A stretch of DNA of 33,785 bases from Kitasatospora sp. DSM 101779 (GCF_025655475.1 NZ_JAHTIK010000001.1:5199822-5233606), one strand, 5' to 3'. Positions 15,901 to 24,630 are shown, numbered from the stretch's first letter. Program-made: numbers and translations. The notes: a model not told the origin generated them from the letters alone.

Positions 15901-15978
15901 TCCGCCGTCGTGGCCTGGGAGTCCGCGGGACACGTCGGGTAGTGTCGCTAGCTGGTTCACCGGCGGACGGAGCAGAAC

Positions 15979-17424
15979 GTGACAGCGGTGCGAGAGGCCG
16001 ACCGGACGGCCGGCCGACAGCCCGAACGGCAGTCCCCACCCACCCCGGACACCGGACGGCAGCAGCTCCCCGCCCTGCTCCGGGCCCCGCTGCAGGCGCT
16101 GCGCGAGGCCCCGCGCGGCCCGCTCACCGCGGCCGCCGCCCTCGCCGTGGTCTCGCTGCTCGCCTACGCCACCGTCCGGCACTTCGTCGGCACCTCGATG
16201 GTCGACATGATCGTCTACCGGGCGGAGGGCGCCGCCGTCGCCCACGGCCAGGACCTCTACGCGCTGCGGGTCACCGAGTGGAACCTGCCCGCCACCTATC
16301 CGCCGTTCGCCGCGATGCTCTTCGTGCCGACCACCTGGTTCGGCATCGGCGTCCTGCGGGTCGCCGTCACCGCAGGCAACGTCGTCCTGCTCGGCGTGCT
16401 CGCCCACCTCTCCTTCGAACTCGTCGGCTGGCCCCGTCGGGAACTGCGCCCGATCGGCATCCTGCTGGTCACCGGCCTCGGCGTCTGGCTCGAACCGGTC
16501 TTCACGACCCTGCGCTACGGCCAGATCAACCTCGTCCTGGCCTGCCTGATCCTCTGGGACCTCAACCGCCCCGACGGGAAGCCCGCCGCAGGACTGCTGC
16601 GCCGCCTCCCCAAGGGCGTCGCCATCGGCATCGCCGCCGGCATCAAGCTCACGCCCGGCCTCTTCGCCGTCTACCTGATGATCACCGGACGGGTCCGGTC
16701 CTCCCTCACCGCCGGCCTCACCTTCCTCGGCACCGTCGCCCTCGGCACCCTGCTGCTGCCCAACGCCACCTGGGGCTTCTGGACGAAGTACCTCTACGAC
16801 TCCAGCCGGGTCGGCAAGACCGAGATCGTCGACAACCAGTCCGTCCGCGGCGCCGTCGCCCGCCTGCTGCACACCGCCGACCCCGGCACCCTGGCCACCC
16901 TCGCCGGCGCCACCGTCGCCGTCGCCGGCCTCGCCACTGCCGCCTGGGCCCACCGCAGCGCCCGCTGGCTGCCCCGCGGCGAGGCCTGGGGCATCTGCTG
17001 CGCCGCGGTCACCGCCGTGCTCATCTCGCCGATCAGCTGGACCCACCACTGGGTCTGGTGCGTGCCGGTGCTCGTCCTGCTCGCCGCCGAGGCCGCCCAC
17101 GAACGCTCCCGGCCCGCCACCGTCCGGCGGCTGCGGTGGCGGCCGATCCTCGGCGCCACGCTGCTCGCCTTCCTCTCCTTCGCCATGTGGGTCGTCCCGC
17201 ACAAGGGCGACCTCGACCTGCACCTCGCGCCGCTCGCCCAGGCCCCCGCCGCGGTCTACCCGCTGGCCGGCGTCGGCTTCCTGGCCGTCGCCGCCGCCCG
17301 GGTCGCGGCGCGCCGCCGCGCCGCCGGTGAGCCGCTGCTGCGACTGCCCGAACAGCGCCCCGGCTCCTGGGCCGACGGCCGCCGCTCGGAGGGCCGCCGC
17401 TCCGAGGGACGCGTCCGGGCCTAG
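15979..17424 (+). CDS. GT87 (DUF2029) polyprenol-linked mannosyltransferase-like membrane protein
   Basis: The 481-residue protein has about ten membrane helices from residue 48 onward. It shows GT87 features: an acidic residue in VDMIVYRAEG near the first loop, the ATYPPFAAMLF segment, LRYGQINLVLACLIL, a GIKLTPGLF helix and the SPISWTHHWVW motif. Characterised relatives (mycobacterial PimE and related GT-C enzymes) transfer mannose from polyprenyl-phosphate-mannose onto periplasmic glycolipids; the acceptor here is unknown. GTG 15979 has GGAG six bases before it. The C-terminal tail contains a 15-base tandem duplication (17377-17406) giving GRRSEGRRSEG, which may be variable. It converges on the second SsgA-like gene. 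Confidence 0.87.
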   Translation: MTAVREADRTAGRQPERQSPPTPDTGRQQLPALLRAPLQALREAPRGPLTAAAALAVVSLLAYATVRHFVGTSMVDMIVYRAEGAAVAHGQDLYALRVTEWNLPATYPPFAAMLFVPTTWFGIGVLRVAVTAGNVVLLGVLAHLSFELVGWPRRELRPIGILLVTGLGVWLEPVFTTLRYGQINLVLACLILWDLNRPDGKPAAGLLRRLPKGVAIGIAAGIKLTPGLFAVYLMITGRVRSSLTAGLTFLGTVALGTLLLPNATWGFWTKYLYDSSRVGKTEIVDNQSVRGAVARLLHTADPGTLATLAGATVAVAGLATAAWAHRSARWLPRGEAWGICCAAVTAVLISPISWTHHWVWCVPVLVLLAAEAAHERSRPATVRRLRWRPILGATLLAFLSFAMWVVPHKGDLDLHLAPLAQAPAAVYPLAGVGFLAVAAARVAARRRAAGEPLLRLPEQRPGSWADGRRSEGRRSEGRVRA

Positions 17425-17591
17425 CTAGAGCGCGTCCTCAAAGTGCCCAGTGGTCGATTCAGGGGCGCGGGGAGACTAGAGGTGCTCCCACGCGCGCCGG
17501 TGGCTGCGGCCGGGCCGGCCCGTGCGGCTTCGGCATGCCCCCGCGGCGTGCCGTGGCCGTCCGGGCCGGCGCGGTCCTCCCGTCCGATCGG

Positions 17592-17615
17592 CGGCGGCTC
17601 ACGGGGGAGCCGCCG
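17592..17615. terminator. Hairpin between the convergent GT87 and SsgA-like genes
   Basis: The arms CGGCGGCTC (17592-17600) and GAGCCGCCG (17607-17615) form a perfect 9-bp stem with a six-base loop. It lies in the 267-base gap between convergent stop codons, which otherwise holds no gene I can support. It could serve both strands. Confidence 0.55.
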
Positions 17616-17691
17616 GGCCCGTTCACCCGGGCGTGAAGCCCGGCGGCCGGTGGGCCGTTCACTCGGCCGTGGGGCCGCCCGCGCCCACCGT

Positions 17692-18108
17692 TCACGCCAG
17701 CAGCTCGGCCAGGCAGTGGTCCATGTCCAGCGCCGCCAGCTCGCCGCCCGGCGGAACCAGCCGGTGCGCCCGCTCCAGCCACCCCGCCACCGGTGCCAGC
17801 GGCGCCTCCAGCAGCGCGTCCCCGGCCGGGGAGCTCAGCGCCACGCACAGCACCCCGCGCCGCCCCGACCGCTTCGGCCAGATCCGCACGTCGCCCTGCC
17901 CGCACGGCCGGAACGTCCCCTCCACCAGCAGCTCCCGCGCGAACACCCAGGTCACCGGGTTGCCCGTGTCGAGGTGGAAGGTCGCGTGCACCGCCAGCGG
18001 GTCGTGGCTGCCGTACGACAGCCGGGCCGGAAGCGGCACGCTGCGCTCCGGCGACAGCACCAGCTCCACGTCCAGTTCCAGTTCCACCACGCTCGGGGTC
18101 TGCTCCAT
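17692..18108 (-). CDS. SsgA-like sporulation/cell-division protein, SsgB-like
   Basis: The 138-residue protein carries the SALP core closest to SsgB: PARLSYGSHDPLAVHATFHLDTG, VTWVFARELLVEG, GQGDVRIWPKRSG and VALSSPAGDALLEAP. In SsgB these blocks build the Whirly-like fold that binds SsgA and helps position FtsZ rings in aerial hyphae. The N-terminus and C-terminus differ enough that it may be a paralogue, so no symbol is given. ATG 18108 has GAGAGGA upstream. An extended start at 18222 would add 38 Arg-rich residues and is rejected. It is divergent from the DUF2510-RDD gene. Confidence 0.9.
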   Translation of the reverse strand: MEQTPSVVELELDVELVLSPERSVPLPARLSYGSHDPLAVHATFHLDTGNPVTWVFARELLVEGTFRPCGQGDVRIWPKRSGRRGVLCVALSSPAGDALLEAPLAPVAGWLERAHRLVPPGGELAALDMDHCLAELLA

Positions 18109-18191
18109 GGCCGGATCCTCTCCGCTCGACCGGGCCGCCGTTCGGCCCCTCGGAAGAGGAGAGCGACCAGCCCGCGCGCTCTTACACCGGT

Positions 18192-18250
18192 TCGGGAAGG
18201 AGTGTTTTTCCCGAGAACCCACGGGAAGGGCGGGACGGAAGTACTACCCT
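18192..18250 (+). promoter_or_regulatory. Inverted repeat and -10-like box upstream of the RDD gene
   Basis: TCGGGAA (18192-18198) is mirrored by TTCCCGA (18208-18214) around nine bases that include a T run. TACCCT (18245-18250) resembles a -10 element for the gene starting at 18320. The repeat lies between two divergent genes and could act on either. The assignment is weak. Confidence 0.3.
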
Positions 18251-18319
18251 TTGTGACTGCCTGGCGACTGTCCGCCTGCGCTCCAAGCGCCCTCGGCGCT
18301 GCCACGAAAGAAGAACCGC

Positions 18320-20314
18320 ATGACGGACCGACCCAACGGCGGCGCCGCGGACACCGCCGTCGGCCCCATGCCGGGCTACTACCCGGACCCGTCCATCCCG
18401 GGTTTCGTCCGTTACTGGGGTGGCACCGGGTGGGTCCCCGGCACCACCCGCCCCGCGCCCGCCGAGGGCGAGGTCCTGGAGCCGCCGCGCATCGTCAGCC
18501 GGCAGACCCCGCCGCTCGCCCCGCCGACCACCGCCCCGCCGACCGCCGTCCCGCAGGCTCCGAGGCCGCACGCCCCCGTCCCGCAGGCGCCCGTGCCGCC
18601 GCCGGCCGGCCCCGGGCCCTCCGCCGCTGCCGTACCGGCCGCGCCCGGCGAGGCAGGGGTGCCGACACCCGCGACGCCGTCGCTGCCGGACTGGCCGTCC
18701 CCGCCGCTCTCGGCCTCGGACACCCAGACCGGCCCGGTGTACTTCGACGAGACGTCCGCCGGGGCCTCGTTCGTGATGGCCGCCCACGCCGAGGTCGAAC
18801 TGCGCCCCCGCGCGGACGTCGAGCCGCTGCGGGCCGAGCAGCCCGCGCTGCGCCCCGTCCCGCCGGCACTGGTGCCCTCGCCGTTCGCGGTACCGCCCGC
18901 CCGCTCGGTGCCGTCCGAGGCGCTGCCCCCGGCGGAGCAGCCGCCCACGGCGGAGGAGTCGGAGGAGCGGATCCCCGCGGCCCGGTCGGGCGGCTCCGGA
19001 TGGCAGGCCGACCCGGGGGCACAGCACGGCCTGCTGGAGACGGGCGCGGCCCCGCGCTGGGTGTCGTGGGGCGTCCTGCCGACCGGAGCCGAGGCGGACG
19101 CCGCTGCCGCCGGCGTGGACCATGTGGCGGCGCCCCCGTCCTTCCCGGCGCCGGCCCCCGTCCGGGCCGTGCACACGCTGCAGAAGGCACCTGTCCCGGC
19201 CGCCGCGACGGCCGCTCCCGAAGCCCGGGCGGCCGAGGTGCATGCGACGGTTCCCGAGCCGCCGGTGGTGGAGGAGCCGGAGACGCTGCCGACGCTCGAG
19301 GCCGCGCCGGCGGGCGAGCCGAGGGTCGAGCCGGCGCCCGGGTCGACGGTCGGGGCCGAGTCCGCCGTGCCCGCGGCGGCCGAGACGGCCGAGACGGCCG
19401 AGACGGGCGAGCCTGCTCCGGCGGCGCCCCCCGCGGAGCGGTCGGAGCCGGAGTCCGGCGAGCAGCCCCATGCGGCCCCCGAACCGGACGGGCACCAGGA
19501 GCGGGTGTCCCCGGAGACGTCTGCCACGGTGCACCGGCCCGAGGCAGCCCGTTCGGCGACCGCCCGGCCCGCACCCACCCGGCCGGCAGCTGCCCGGCCT
19601 GCAGGTGCCCGTCCGGCGGCTGCCCGACCTGCGGCCTCCCGTGTTCCGGAGGCCCGACCTGCGGAGCAGACCGGGGCGCGAGCCGCCGACCGGCCCGCGC
19701 CGGGCCGGCGTCCGGCCGAGCAGGTCTCGCCCGGGCAGCGTCCGTCCCAGCAGACCGCGGCCGGGCAGCGTCCGGCTGCGGCGGCGCGCAAGGCGGTTCC
19801 GAAGCCGGTTCCGCTGCAGTCGGCCGGGCTCGGCCGCCGACTGGCCGCGCGCATCGTGGACTCCCTGCTGGTCCTGGTGGTGGCGGCGGCCGCCGGGGTG
19901 CCGCTCGGCACGGCGGCCGTCGCGCACGTCCGGGAGAAGCTCGACCAGGCGCGGACGGCCTCCGCACTGGCCGGTCACGAGGTGCGGGTGTGGCTGGTCG
20001 ACGGCGTCGTCCTGGGCAAGGTGGGCGTCCTGATCGGCGTCCTCGTGGTGTTCGGCGTGCTGTACGAGGTGCTGCCGACGACCCGGACCGGCCAGACCTT
20101 CGGCAAGCGGCTCGTGCGGATCCGGGTGGTCGCCGTCCGCGGTGCGGGCAGCGGGCGGGGCGCGCCGCCCTCCTTCGGCCGGTCGCTGGTGCGATGGGTC
20201 GTCAGGCAGCTGTCCGTACTGATGCCGATCGGTCTGCTGTGGCCGTTGTTCGACCGGCGGACCCGCCGCGGCTGGCAGGACCGCGCGGCCGCCACCCGCG
20301 TCGTGAAGGGCTGA
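18320..20314 (+). CDS. DUF2510-RDD membrane protein with long disordered Pro/Ala/Glu-rich middle
   Basis: The 664-residue protein begins with a DUF2510 module (about 17-47: MPGYYPDPSIPG, VRYWGGTGWVP). A disordered region of about 440 residues follows, rich in Pro, Ala, Glu and, near 410-490, Ala-Arg-Pro repeats. An RDD domain (about 502-660) ends the protein, with membrane helices starting at GRRLAARIVDSLLVLVV, then GQTFGKRLVRIRVV and a final DRRTRRGWQDRAAATRVV. RDD proteins are membrane proteins of mostly unknown role; some act in ion homeostasis. The DUF2510 end is cytosolic and probably a protein-binding module. It is followed 120 bases later by a second RDD gene in the same direction, possibly co-expressed. 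The ribosome site (GAAGAA) is weak. Confidence 0.85.
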   Translation: MTDRPNGGAADTAVGPMPGYYPDPSIPGFVRYWGGTGWVPGTTRPAPAEGEVLEPPRIVSRQTPPLAPPTTAPPTAVPQAPRPHAPVPQAPVPPPAGPGPSAAAVPAAPGEAGVPTPATPSLPDWPSPPLSASDTQTGPVYFDETSAGASFVMAAHAEVELRPRADVEPLRAEQPALRPVPPALVPSPFAVPPARSVPSEALPPAEQPPTAEESEERIPAARSGGSGWQADPGAQHGLLETGAAPRWVSWGVLPTGAEADAAAAGVDHVAAPPSFPAPAPVRAVHTLQKAPVPAAATAAPEARAAEVHATVPEPPVVEEPETLPTLEAAPAGEPRVEPAPGSTVGAESAVPAAAETAETAETGEPAPAAPPAERSEPESGEQPHAAPEPDGHQERVSPETSATVHRPEAARSATARPAPTRPAAARPAGARPAAARPAASRVPEARPAEQTGARAADRPAPGRRPAEQVSPGQRPSQQTAAGQRPAAAARKAVPKPVPLQSAGLGRRLAARIVDSLLVLVVAAAAGVPLGTAAVAHVREKLDQARTASALAGHEVRVWLVDGVVLGKVGVLIGVLVVFGVLYEVLPTTRTGQTFGKRLVRIRVVAVRGAGSGRGAPPSFGRSLVRWVVRQLSVLMPIGLLWPLFDRRTRRGWQDRAAATRVVKG

Positions 20315-20332
20315 TCGGAGGTCGCCGCCCGG

Positions 20333-20347
20333 CGCGCCGTCGGCGCG
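20333..20347 (+). terminator. Short hairpin between the two RDD genes
   Basis: CGCGCC (20333-20338) pairs with GGCGCG (20342-20347) around a three-base loop, 19 bases after the first RDD stop. It is followed by a lower-GC stretch with a -10-like TAGCAT (20408-20413). This suggests the second gene has its own promoter. Confidence 0.35.
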
Positions 20348-20434
20348 AACGCGGGGGTGCCGGGCACTCGGCAACCCCGTCAAAACGTACCGAATATGCC
20401 GATTTCGTAGCATCCCCGATGTTCTACTCGGTGC

Positions 20435-21139
20435 ATGAGCACCAATGACCCCTCAGGCCAGGAGCCGGAAGGGGGCGGCAAGCCCTCCTTCGACAAGCAG
20501 CCCCCGCAGGAGGGCACGCCGTCCGGTGCGCCGTCCGACCCGTACGGCGCGCCCCCGCCGCCCCCGCCCCCGGCGGGGAGTCCGTACGACGCCCCCGGCG
20601 AGTACACGGGGACCTACGGTGCCCCGCCGCCCGGCTTCGGGGCGGGCCCCGGCCGTGGCGCGGCACCGCCACCGACCCCCGGTACGGCGCCCGGTGCCGG
20701 CCCGGTGCCCGGCATGCCGCCGCTCGGCACCTGGCCCAACCGGATCGTCGCCGCGCTGGTGGACTTCGTCCTGGTCGAGGCGGTCGCGGTGGCGCTGGTG
20801 GTCCCGTTCGCCAGCTTCGGCAAGCAGGACGGCTGGGTCGGCGCCACCTGGCTCGGATACCTGCTCTGGCTGGTCTACGGCGGCCTGATGCTCAGCCGGG
20901 ACGGCCAGACCCTCGGCAAGAAGCTGATGAAGGTGCGGGTCGCCATGCTCGTCGACGGCAGTGTCCCCAGTCCGGCGGCCGCCTGGACCAGGGCCGCGGT
21001 GTTCGTCGTCCCCGCGCTGATCTGCTGCGGCGGACTCTGGTGGCCGATCGACGGCCTGTTCGGCGTCTTCGACAAGCCGTACCGGCAGTGCATCCACGAC
21101 AAGGCCGCGAAGACGGTCGTGGTCTCCACGGCGATCTGA
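20435..21139 (+). CDS. RDD family membrane protein with Pro/Gly-rich N-terminus
   Basis: The 234-residue protein starts with about 95 disordered residues rich in Pro, Gly and Tyr, including a run of seven prolines, then an RDD domain from NRIVAALVDFVLVEAVAV to the end. The GQTLGKKLMKVRV segment between helices and the DKPYRQCIHDKAAKTVVV tail are characteristic. Such Pro-rich cytosolic tails on RDD proteins are frequent in streptomycetes. The ATG at 20435 has no clear ribosome site; a TAGCAT box 22 bases upstream suggests a very short leader. It is convergent with the small membrane protein gene at 21259-21546. Confidence 0.87.
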   Translation: MSTNDPSGQEPEGGGKPSFDKQPPQEGTPSGAPSDPYGAPPPPPPPAGSPYDAPGEYTGTYGAPPPGFGAGPGRGAAPPPTPGTAPGAGPVPGMPPLGTWPNRIVAALVDFVLVEAVAVALVVPFASFGKQDGWVGATWLGYLLWLVYGGLMLSRDGQTLGKKLMKVRVAMLVDGSVPSPAAAWTRAAVFVVPALICCGGLWWPIDGLFGVFDKPYRQCIHDKAAKTVVVSTAI

Positions 21140-21258
21140 CGGCCGCTCGGGCGGGCCGGACGGTGGAGCGCGGGGAGGGGCGACGGAACGATCCGCGGGC
21201 CGCCGCCGGGGTCAGGACCGGCCGCAGCCCGCGGAAGCAGGTGGAGTGGGGCCGCTGG

Positions 21259-21546
21259 TCAGGACCGGCCCGCGTACTCCGGCCGCGGCCCCGGTACGGC
21301 CGCCGCCTCCGGGGCGGTATCGGCCCGGGCAGGCTCTGCCGGGCTCGGTGCGCCGTGGTCGGGGCGTCGCTGGGCGGAGAGTGTCATCAGCAGTGCCGTC
21401 GCCAGCGTCCCCAGCGCCACGGCGAAGGCCACCAGCACCGCGACCTCGAACACGCCCGTGGACCCGGAGACCGCCAGCAGGGCGACGGCCGATGCGACGA
21501 CGGTGAAGGTGCCGGTGCAGATCTGAGGGAGAGTCGGACGCGGCAT
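21259..21546 (-). CDS. Small two-helix membrane protein of unknown function
   Basis: The 95-residue protein has two hydrophobic helices (about 11-31 and 35-57), then a polar, Pro/Ala-rich cytosolic tail. I recognise no family. ATG 21546 is chosen because AAGGA lies about ten bases before it; a longer start at 21630 would add a charged low-complexity stretch. It is divergent from the endonuclease V gene with a 241-base region between them, and convergent with the second RDD gene. Confidence 0.6.
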   Translation of the reverse strand: MPRPTLPQICTGTFTVVASAVALLAVSGSTGVFEVAVLVAFAVALGTLATALLMTLSAQRRPDHGAPSPAEPARADTAPEAAAVPGPRPEYAGRS

Positions 21547-21745
21547 GGCGGTCAGTCCTTCATGCGGAGTCGGTGGGGGAGCCCGGTCGTCAGGACCTCG
21601 GGAGCGGTCCATCCGAGGTCTACCCAGCACGGCGGACCTCTACGTCCAGCGTAATCCCGCATATGCCGGGCATGAGGGGCGCACAGGTTCACGGCCGACC
21701 GCCCCCGATGCCACGGCGCTGCGCCCCTGCCCGCCCGCGGTCGGT

Positions 21746-21767
21746 ACGGTGATCGTCGGAACACCGT
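21746..21767 (+). promoter_or_regulatory. Inverted repeat in front of endonuclease V
   Basis: ACGGTG (21746-21751) and CACCGT (21762-21767) form a six-base dyad ending 20 bases before the nfi start codon. It overlaps a TACGGT that could be a -10 element. Function is unknown. Confidence 0.3.
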
Positions 21768-21787
21768 CATGACACCTGGGGGAGATT

Positions 21788-22465
21788 GTGAGCGTTCCCG
21801 CCGACTGGCCGGTCGAGGCAGCCGAGGCACTCGCCGTCCAACAGCGCCTGCGGCCACTGGTGTCCGCCACCGGGCCGGCGCCCGCGGCGGGTTCCCTGGT
21901 GGCGGGCGTGGACGTGGCCTACGACGACGAACGGGACGTCGTCGCCGCCGCAGCCGTCCTGCTCGACTACGACACCCTGGAGGTCGTCGACGAGTTCACG
22001 GCCGTCGGCCCGGTCGCCTTCCCCTACCTCCCCGGCCTGCTGGCCTTCCGCGAACTCCCGGCCGTCCTGGAGGCGCTGGCCGGCCTGCAGCACGAGCCCG
22101 ACCTCGTGGTCTGCGACGGGTACGGGCTCGCCCACCCCCGCCGCCTCGGCCTGGCCAGCCACCTCGGTGTCCACACCGGCCTGCGGACCATCGGCGTCGC
22201 CAAGACCCCGTTCACGTTCACCCACCTGCCGCCCGGGCCCGAACGCGGCGCCTGGTCGCCGCTGATGGACGCCGGCGAGGAGGTCGGCCGCGCCGTCCGC
22301 ACCCGGCAGGGGGTCAAGCCGGTCTTCGTCTCCGTCGGCCACCGCATCGGGCTGGCCGAAGCGGTGGAGACCACCCTCGCCCTCACCCCCTCCTTCCGTC
22401 TCCCCGAGACCACCCGGCGCGCCGACTCCCTCTGCCGCCGCGCGCTGGCCGCCGCCGTCGCCTGA
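21788..22465 (+). CDS. nfi: Endonuclease V
   Basis: The 225-residue protein matches endonuclease V along its whole length: GVDVAYDD with metal ligand Asp42, PYLPGLLAFRE with Glu89, the CDGYGLAHPRRLGLASHLG block with Asp110, GVAKTPF, PVFVSVGHRIGL and the RLPETTRRAD close. It cleaves the second phosphodiester bond 3' to deoxyinosine, acting in repair of deaminated adenine, and related enzymes also cut inosine in RNA. All catalytic acids are present, so it should be active. The GTG at 21788 follows a GGGGGAG run. It is apparently monocistronic. Confidence 0.95.
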   Translation: MSVPADWPVEAAEALAVQQRLRPLVSATGPAPAAGSLVAGVDVAYDDERDVVAAAAVLLDYDTLEVVDEFTAVGPVAFPYLPGLLAFRELPAVLEALAGLQHEPDLVVCDGYGLAHPRRLGLASHLGVHTGLRTIGVAKTPFTFTHLPPGPERGAWSPLMDAGEEVGRAVRTRQGVKPVFVSVGHRIGLAEAVETTLALTPSFRLPETTRRADSLCRRALAAAVA

Positions 22466-22623
22466 CGGAGCGCCAGTTCGCGGCCCCCGCTGCCACTGCA
22501 GGTCAGCCGGGAGGCCCGGCCCGCGCCGTGAGGGGTTGGTTTTGGCCCGACGTGGCATGTGTTAGACATAAGGGTCAGGACCCGGGTCATGACGCCAGGA
22601 AGTACGGGGGAGGCACGAAAGAC

Positions 22624-23094
22624 GTGAGCACGGGGAGCGGTTCCGGTTACCGCGTGGAAGTGGACGGCCTGCGCGCCTTCGCGTCGCAGGTACGGGGACT
22701 GTTGGGCGAGTTCGAGTCCGCCGCGGGCGGCTCCCGGGTGCACAGCCAGAGCGGGGTCAGCCGCAGTGCGTTCGGCACTTTCCCCGAGGCCGAGGCACTG
22801 CACGCCAGGTACCAGGACATGCGGGACAGCCTGCGGGAAGTCCTGGACGCGCTTCAGCAGGCCATCGAGGAAGCCCAGCACAAGGCCGAGCTGACGGCAC
22901 GGAACTACGAGGAGCAGGAGCACGAGACCTCCCGCTCCCTCAAGGTCAACTCCGACGGCTGGTCGGTGGGCAGCACCGCCACGCCCGTCACGGCGTCGTA
23001 CCGGTCGAGCACCACCGCCGCGCCTGCAGTGGGCCCGAAGGGTCCCACGGGCAGCTCGCCGGCAGGTAGCGGAGACCCGCAACCGTCGTGGTAG
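22624..23094 (+). CDS. Small helical WXG100/EspC-like protein, candidate type VII secretion substrate
   Basis: The 156-residue protein is mostly helical. An N-terminal YRVEVDGLRAFASQVRGLLGEF helix and a second helix, about 50-90, form a hairpin like ESX substrates, although the WxG turn is not present (a GTF segment lies there). Directly after the second helix is NYEEQE, which fits the YxxxD/E general secretion motif (Tyr95 to Glu99) of type VII systems. The C-terminal 45 residues are Ser/Thr/Pro-rich and disordered. GTG 22624 has GGGGGAGG about eleven bases upstream. It leads a same-strand run with a WxG protein and a mycosin. Substrate status is inferred from these features. Confidence 0.72.
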   Translation: MSTGSGSGYRVEVDGLRAFASQVRGLLGEFESAAGGSRVHSQSGVSRSAFGTFPEAEALHARYQDMRDSLREVLDALQQAIEEAQHKAELTARNYEEQEHETSRSLKVNSDGWSVGSTATPVTASYRSSTTAAPAVGPKGPTGSSPAGSGDPQPSW

Positions 23095-23164
23095 TGAACG
23101 ATGTCCTGAACAGGGACAGCCAGCTTGAGGCCGATTTCGGGACGGGGACGGAAGGCGTCCGAGC

Positions 23165-24535
23165 ATGAGCGGATACACGAACTTCAACGGCTACAGCCAC
23201 GGTGACATGCGGAGCATGGTCCAGTCGATGGACTCCGGCGGTGTCATGGCGGCCAGCGACCCCTGGCGCAAGGCCGCCGACACGCTCAAGCAGATCCGCA
23301 CGGCTCTGAACACCGCTTCGGCGGACGCGACGTCCTCCTGGGAGGGCGAGACCAGCGACGCCTTCTACTCGAAGATGACCAGGCTCTCCAACGCCGTCAA
23401 CAACGCGGCGGCATACGCCAACGACGCTGCGCAGACCATGCAGATGATGTCCGAGGCGATCGACACCGCCAAGCGGGACATGCCCGAGGAGCCGAGCTTC
23501 TGGGACAAGGCCGGCGACGCACTGAGCGACACGGCCAAGTCCGCCGTCGGCGTCAGCGACGAGGACACCCGGACCGCCGTCGCCGACGAGAAGAAGGCCC
23601 AGGCGGTCGCGGTCATGGAGACGCTGGCGGCCAAGTACCGCGTGGCGACGTCTAACCTGAAGCCGCCGACCCGTGTGGGTCGAGAGGATATTGAGGACCT
23701 CCAGCCGCCAGACTCGTCCGCGGCATCCGCCATCAGCGGCCTGTTGGTCGGCGGCGGGCTGGGTCTCGCTGGTAGTTCCAGCTCGGGCACGGGATCGGGT
23801 GCCGCCACAGTCCGTCGGTCTTCCTCGACGTCCTCGCCGCAGTCTCCGAAGACCTCGACGACCCGCATCACCGACAGCGGCATCAGCGGTGGCACGGCCA
23901 ACCCCACGCCCAAGCCCAAGACCCCGACTCCGGTCGGGCCAGGCACTGGCATCGACGGCGCCACCGTCACCAACCGGCCTCCCACCACGAGCGGCCCCGG
24001 TGCTGGTGCCGGTCAGGTTGGTCCGGGCGGCTCCGCCGGGGGGCAGCACGGAGGCGGTGGCGGAGTCATCGACGCCGGTCTCGGCGGCGGGGGCCGCGGC
24101 GCCGGAGGCGGAACGGGCCTCGGCCGCGGTAGCTCCGGTGGTACTGGCAGCGGTCTCGGCCGGGGTGGCAACGCCTTCGGCGCCGGCGGAATGGGCGGTG
24201 GCAATGGCCTCGGCTCCGGCGCAGGCGGTCGGTCGGCCGGTGGCGGCGCGGGCGGCGCGGGCGGCAGCCTCGCCCGGCGCGGCGGCGGCGTGATCGGCGA
24301 GCCCGGCGCGGGCGGCGCGGGGCGAGGCTCCTTCACCGAGGGCGGTTCGGGTCTCGGACGCAGCCGTCCCGGCCAGGGCGCGGCCGGAGCGGGTGGCCAG
24401 GGCCACGGCATGCCCGGATCGCAGGCCGGTAAGAAGAAGGACAAGAAGGACGACAAGCGGCGTCCCGACTACCTCGTCGAGGACGAGGAGACCTGGGCGT
24501 CAGGGGATCGGGCCAATCCCAACGTGGTGGAATGA
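23165..24535 (+). CDS. WXG100-type protein with long Gly-rich C-terminus and YxxxD tail, candidate type VII secretion substrate
   Basis: The 456-residue protein has an N-terminal helical hairpin (about 25-110) with the WxG turn as SSWEGETSDAF (Trp59-Gly61), the mark of WXG100 proteins. A helical linker to about 175, a Ser/Thr/Pro region and a Gly-rich domain (about 265-430) follow. The C-terminus has a Lys/Asp-rich patch, then PDYLVEDEETW. That end matches a tail I recall in streptomycete ESX-type proteins and fits YxxxD. The Gly-rich part resembles PE-PGRS-like low-complexity surface domains in composition. The ATG at 23165 is the natural start of the hairpin. It lies 70 bases after the smaller substrate gene and 95 before the mycosin. 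Confidence 0.8.
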   Translation: MSGYTNFNGYSHGDMRSMVQSMDSGGVMAASDPWRKAADTLKQIRTALNTASADATSSWEGETSDAFYSKMTRLSNAVNNAAAYANDAAQTMQMMSEAIDTAKRDMPEEPSFWDKAGDALSDTAKSAVGVSDEDTRTAVADEKKAQAVAVMETLAAKYRVATSNLKPPTRVGREDIEDLQPPDSSAASAISGLLVGGGLGLAGSSSSGTGSGAATVRRSSSTSSPQSPKTSTTRITDSGISGGTANPTPKPKTPTPVGPGTGIDGATVTNRPPTTSGPGAGAGQVGPGGSAGGQHGGGGGVIDAGLGGGGRGAGGGTGLGRGSSGGTGSGLGRGGNAFGAGGMGGGNGLGSGAGGRSAGGGAGGAGGSLARRGGGVIGEPGAGGAGRGSFTEGGSGLGRSRPGQGAAGAGGQGHGMPGSQAGKKKDKKDDKRRPDYLVEDEETWASGDRANPNVVE

Positions 24536-24630
24536 TCCCCAGCACCCCGAGGTGTGCCCACAGCTGATCGGGCGTCTCGTTGCCACCCCTGGCGACGAGG
24601 CGCCCACCGGACGGACGAGGTGACGACGGC

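Noticed and set aside
14158..17223. Very long open frame of 1021 codons on the minus strand
   Set aside because: It lies opposite the chitinase and GT87 genes, which have clear motifs, and its translation is Gly/Asp/Ala/Val-rich low complexity. Long antisense frames are expected at this GC content.
17425..17500. Insertion sequence remnant
   Set aside because: The CTAGAG pair and the GC-rich motif are suggestive, but there are no inverted ends or transposase fragment, so only a low-interest note is kept.
18108..18222. Longer N-terminus for the SsgB-like protein
   Set aside because: The extra 38 residues are Arg-rich low complexity and the ribosome site lies before ATG 18108.
17443..20448. 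Open frame of 1001 codons on the plus strand
   Set aside because: It runs across the SsgB-like gene on the opposite strand and the RDD gene in another frame, and its sequence is Arg/Gly/Ala low complexity without any domain.
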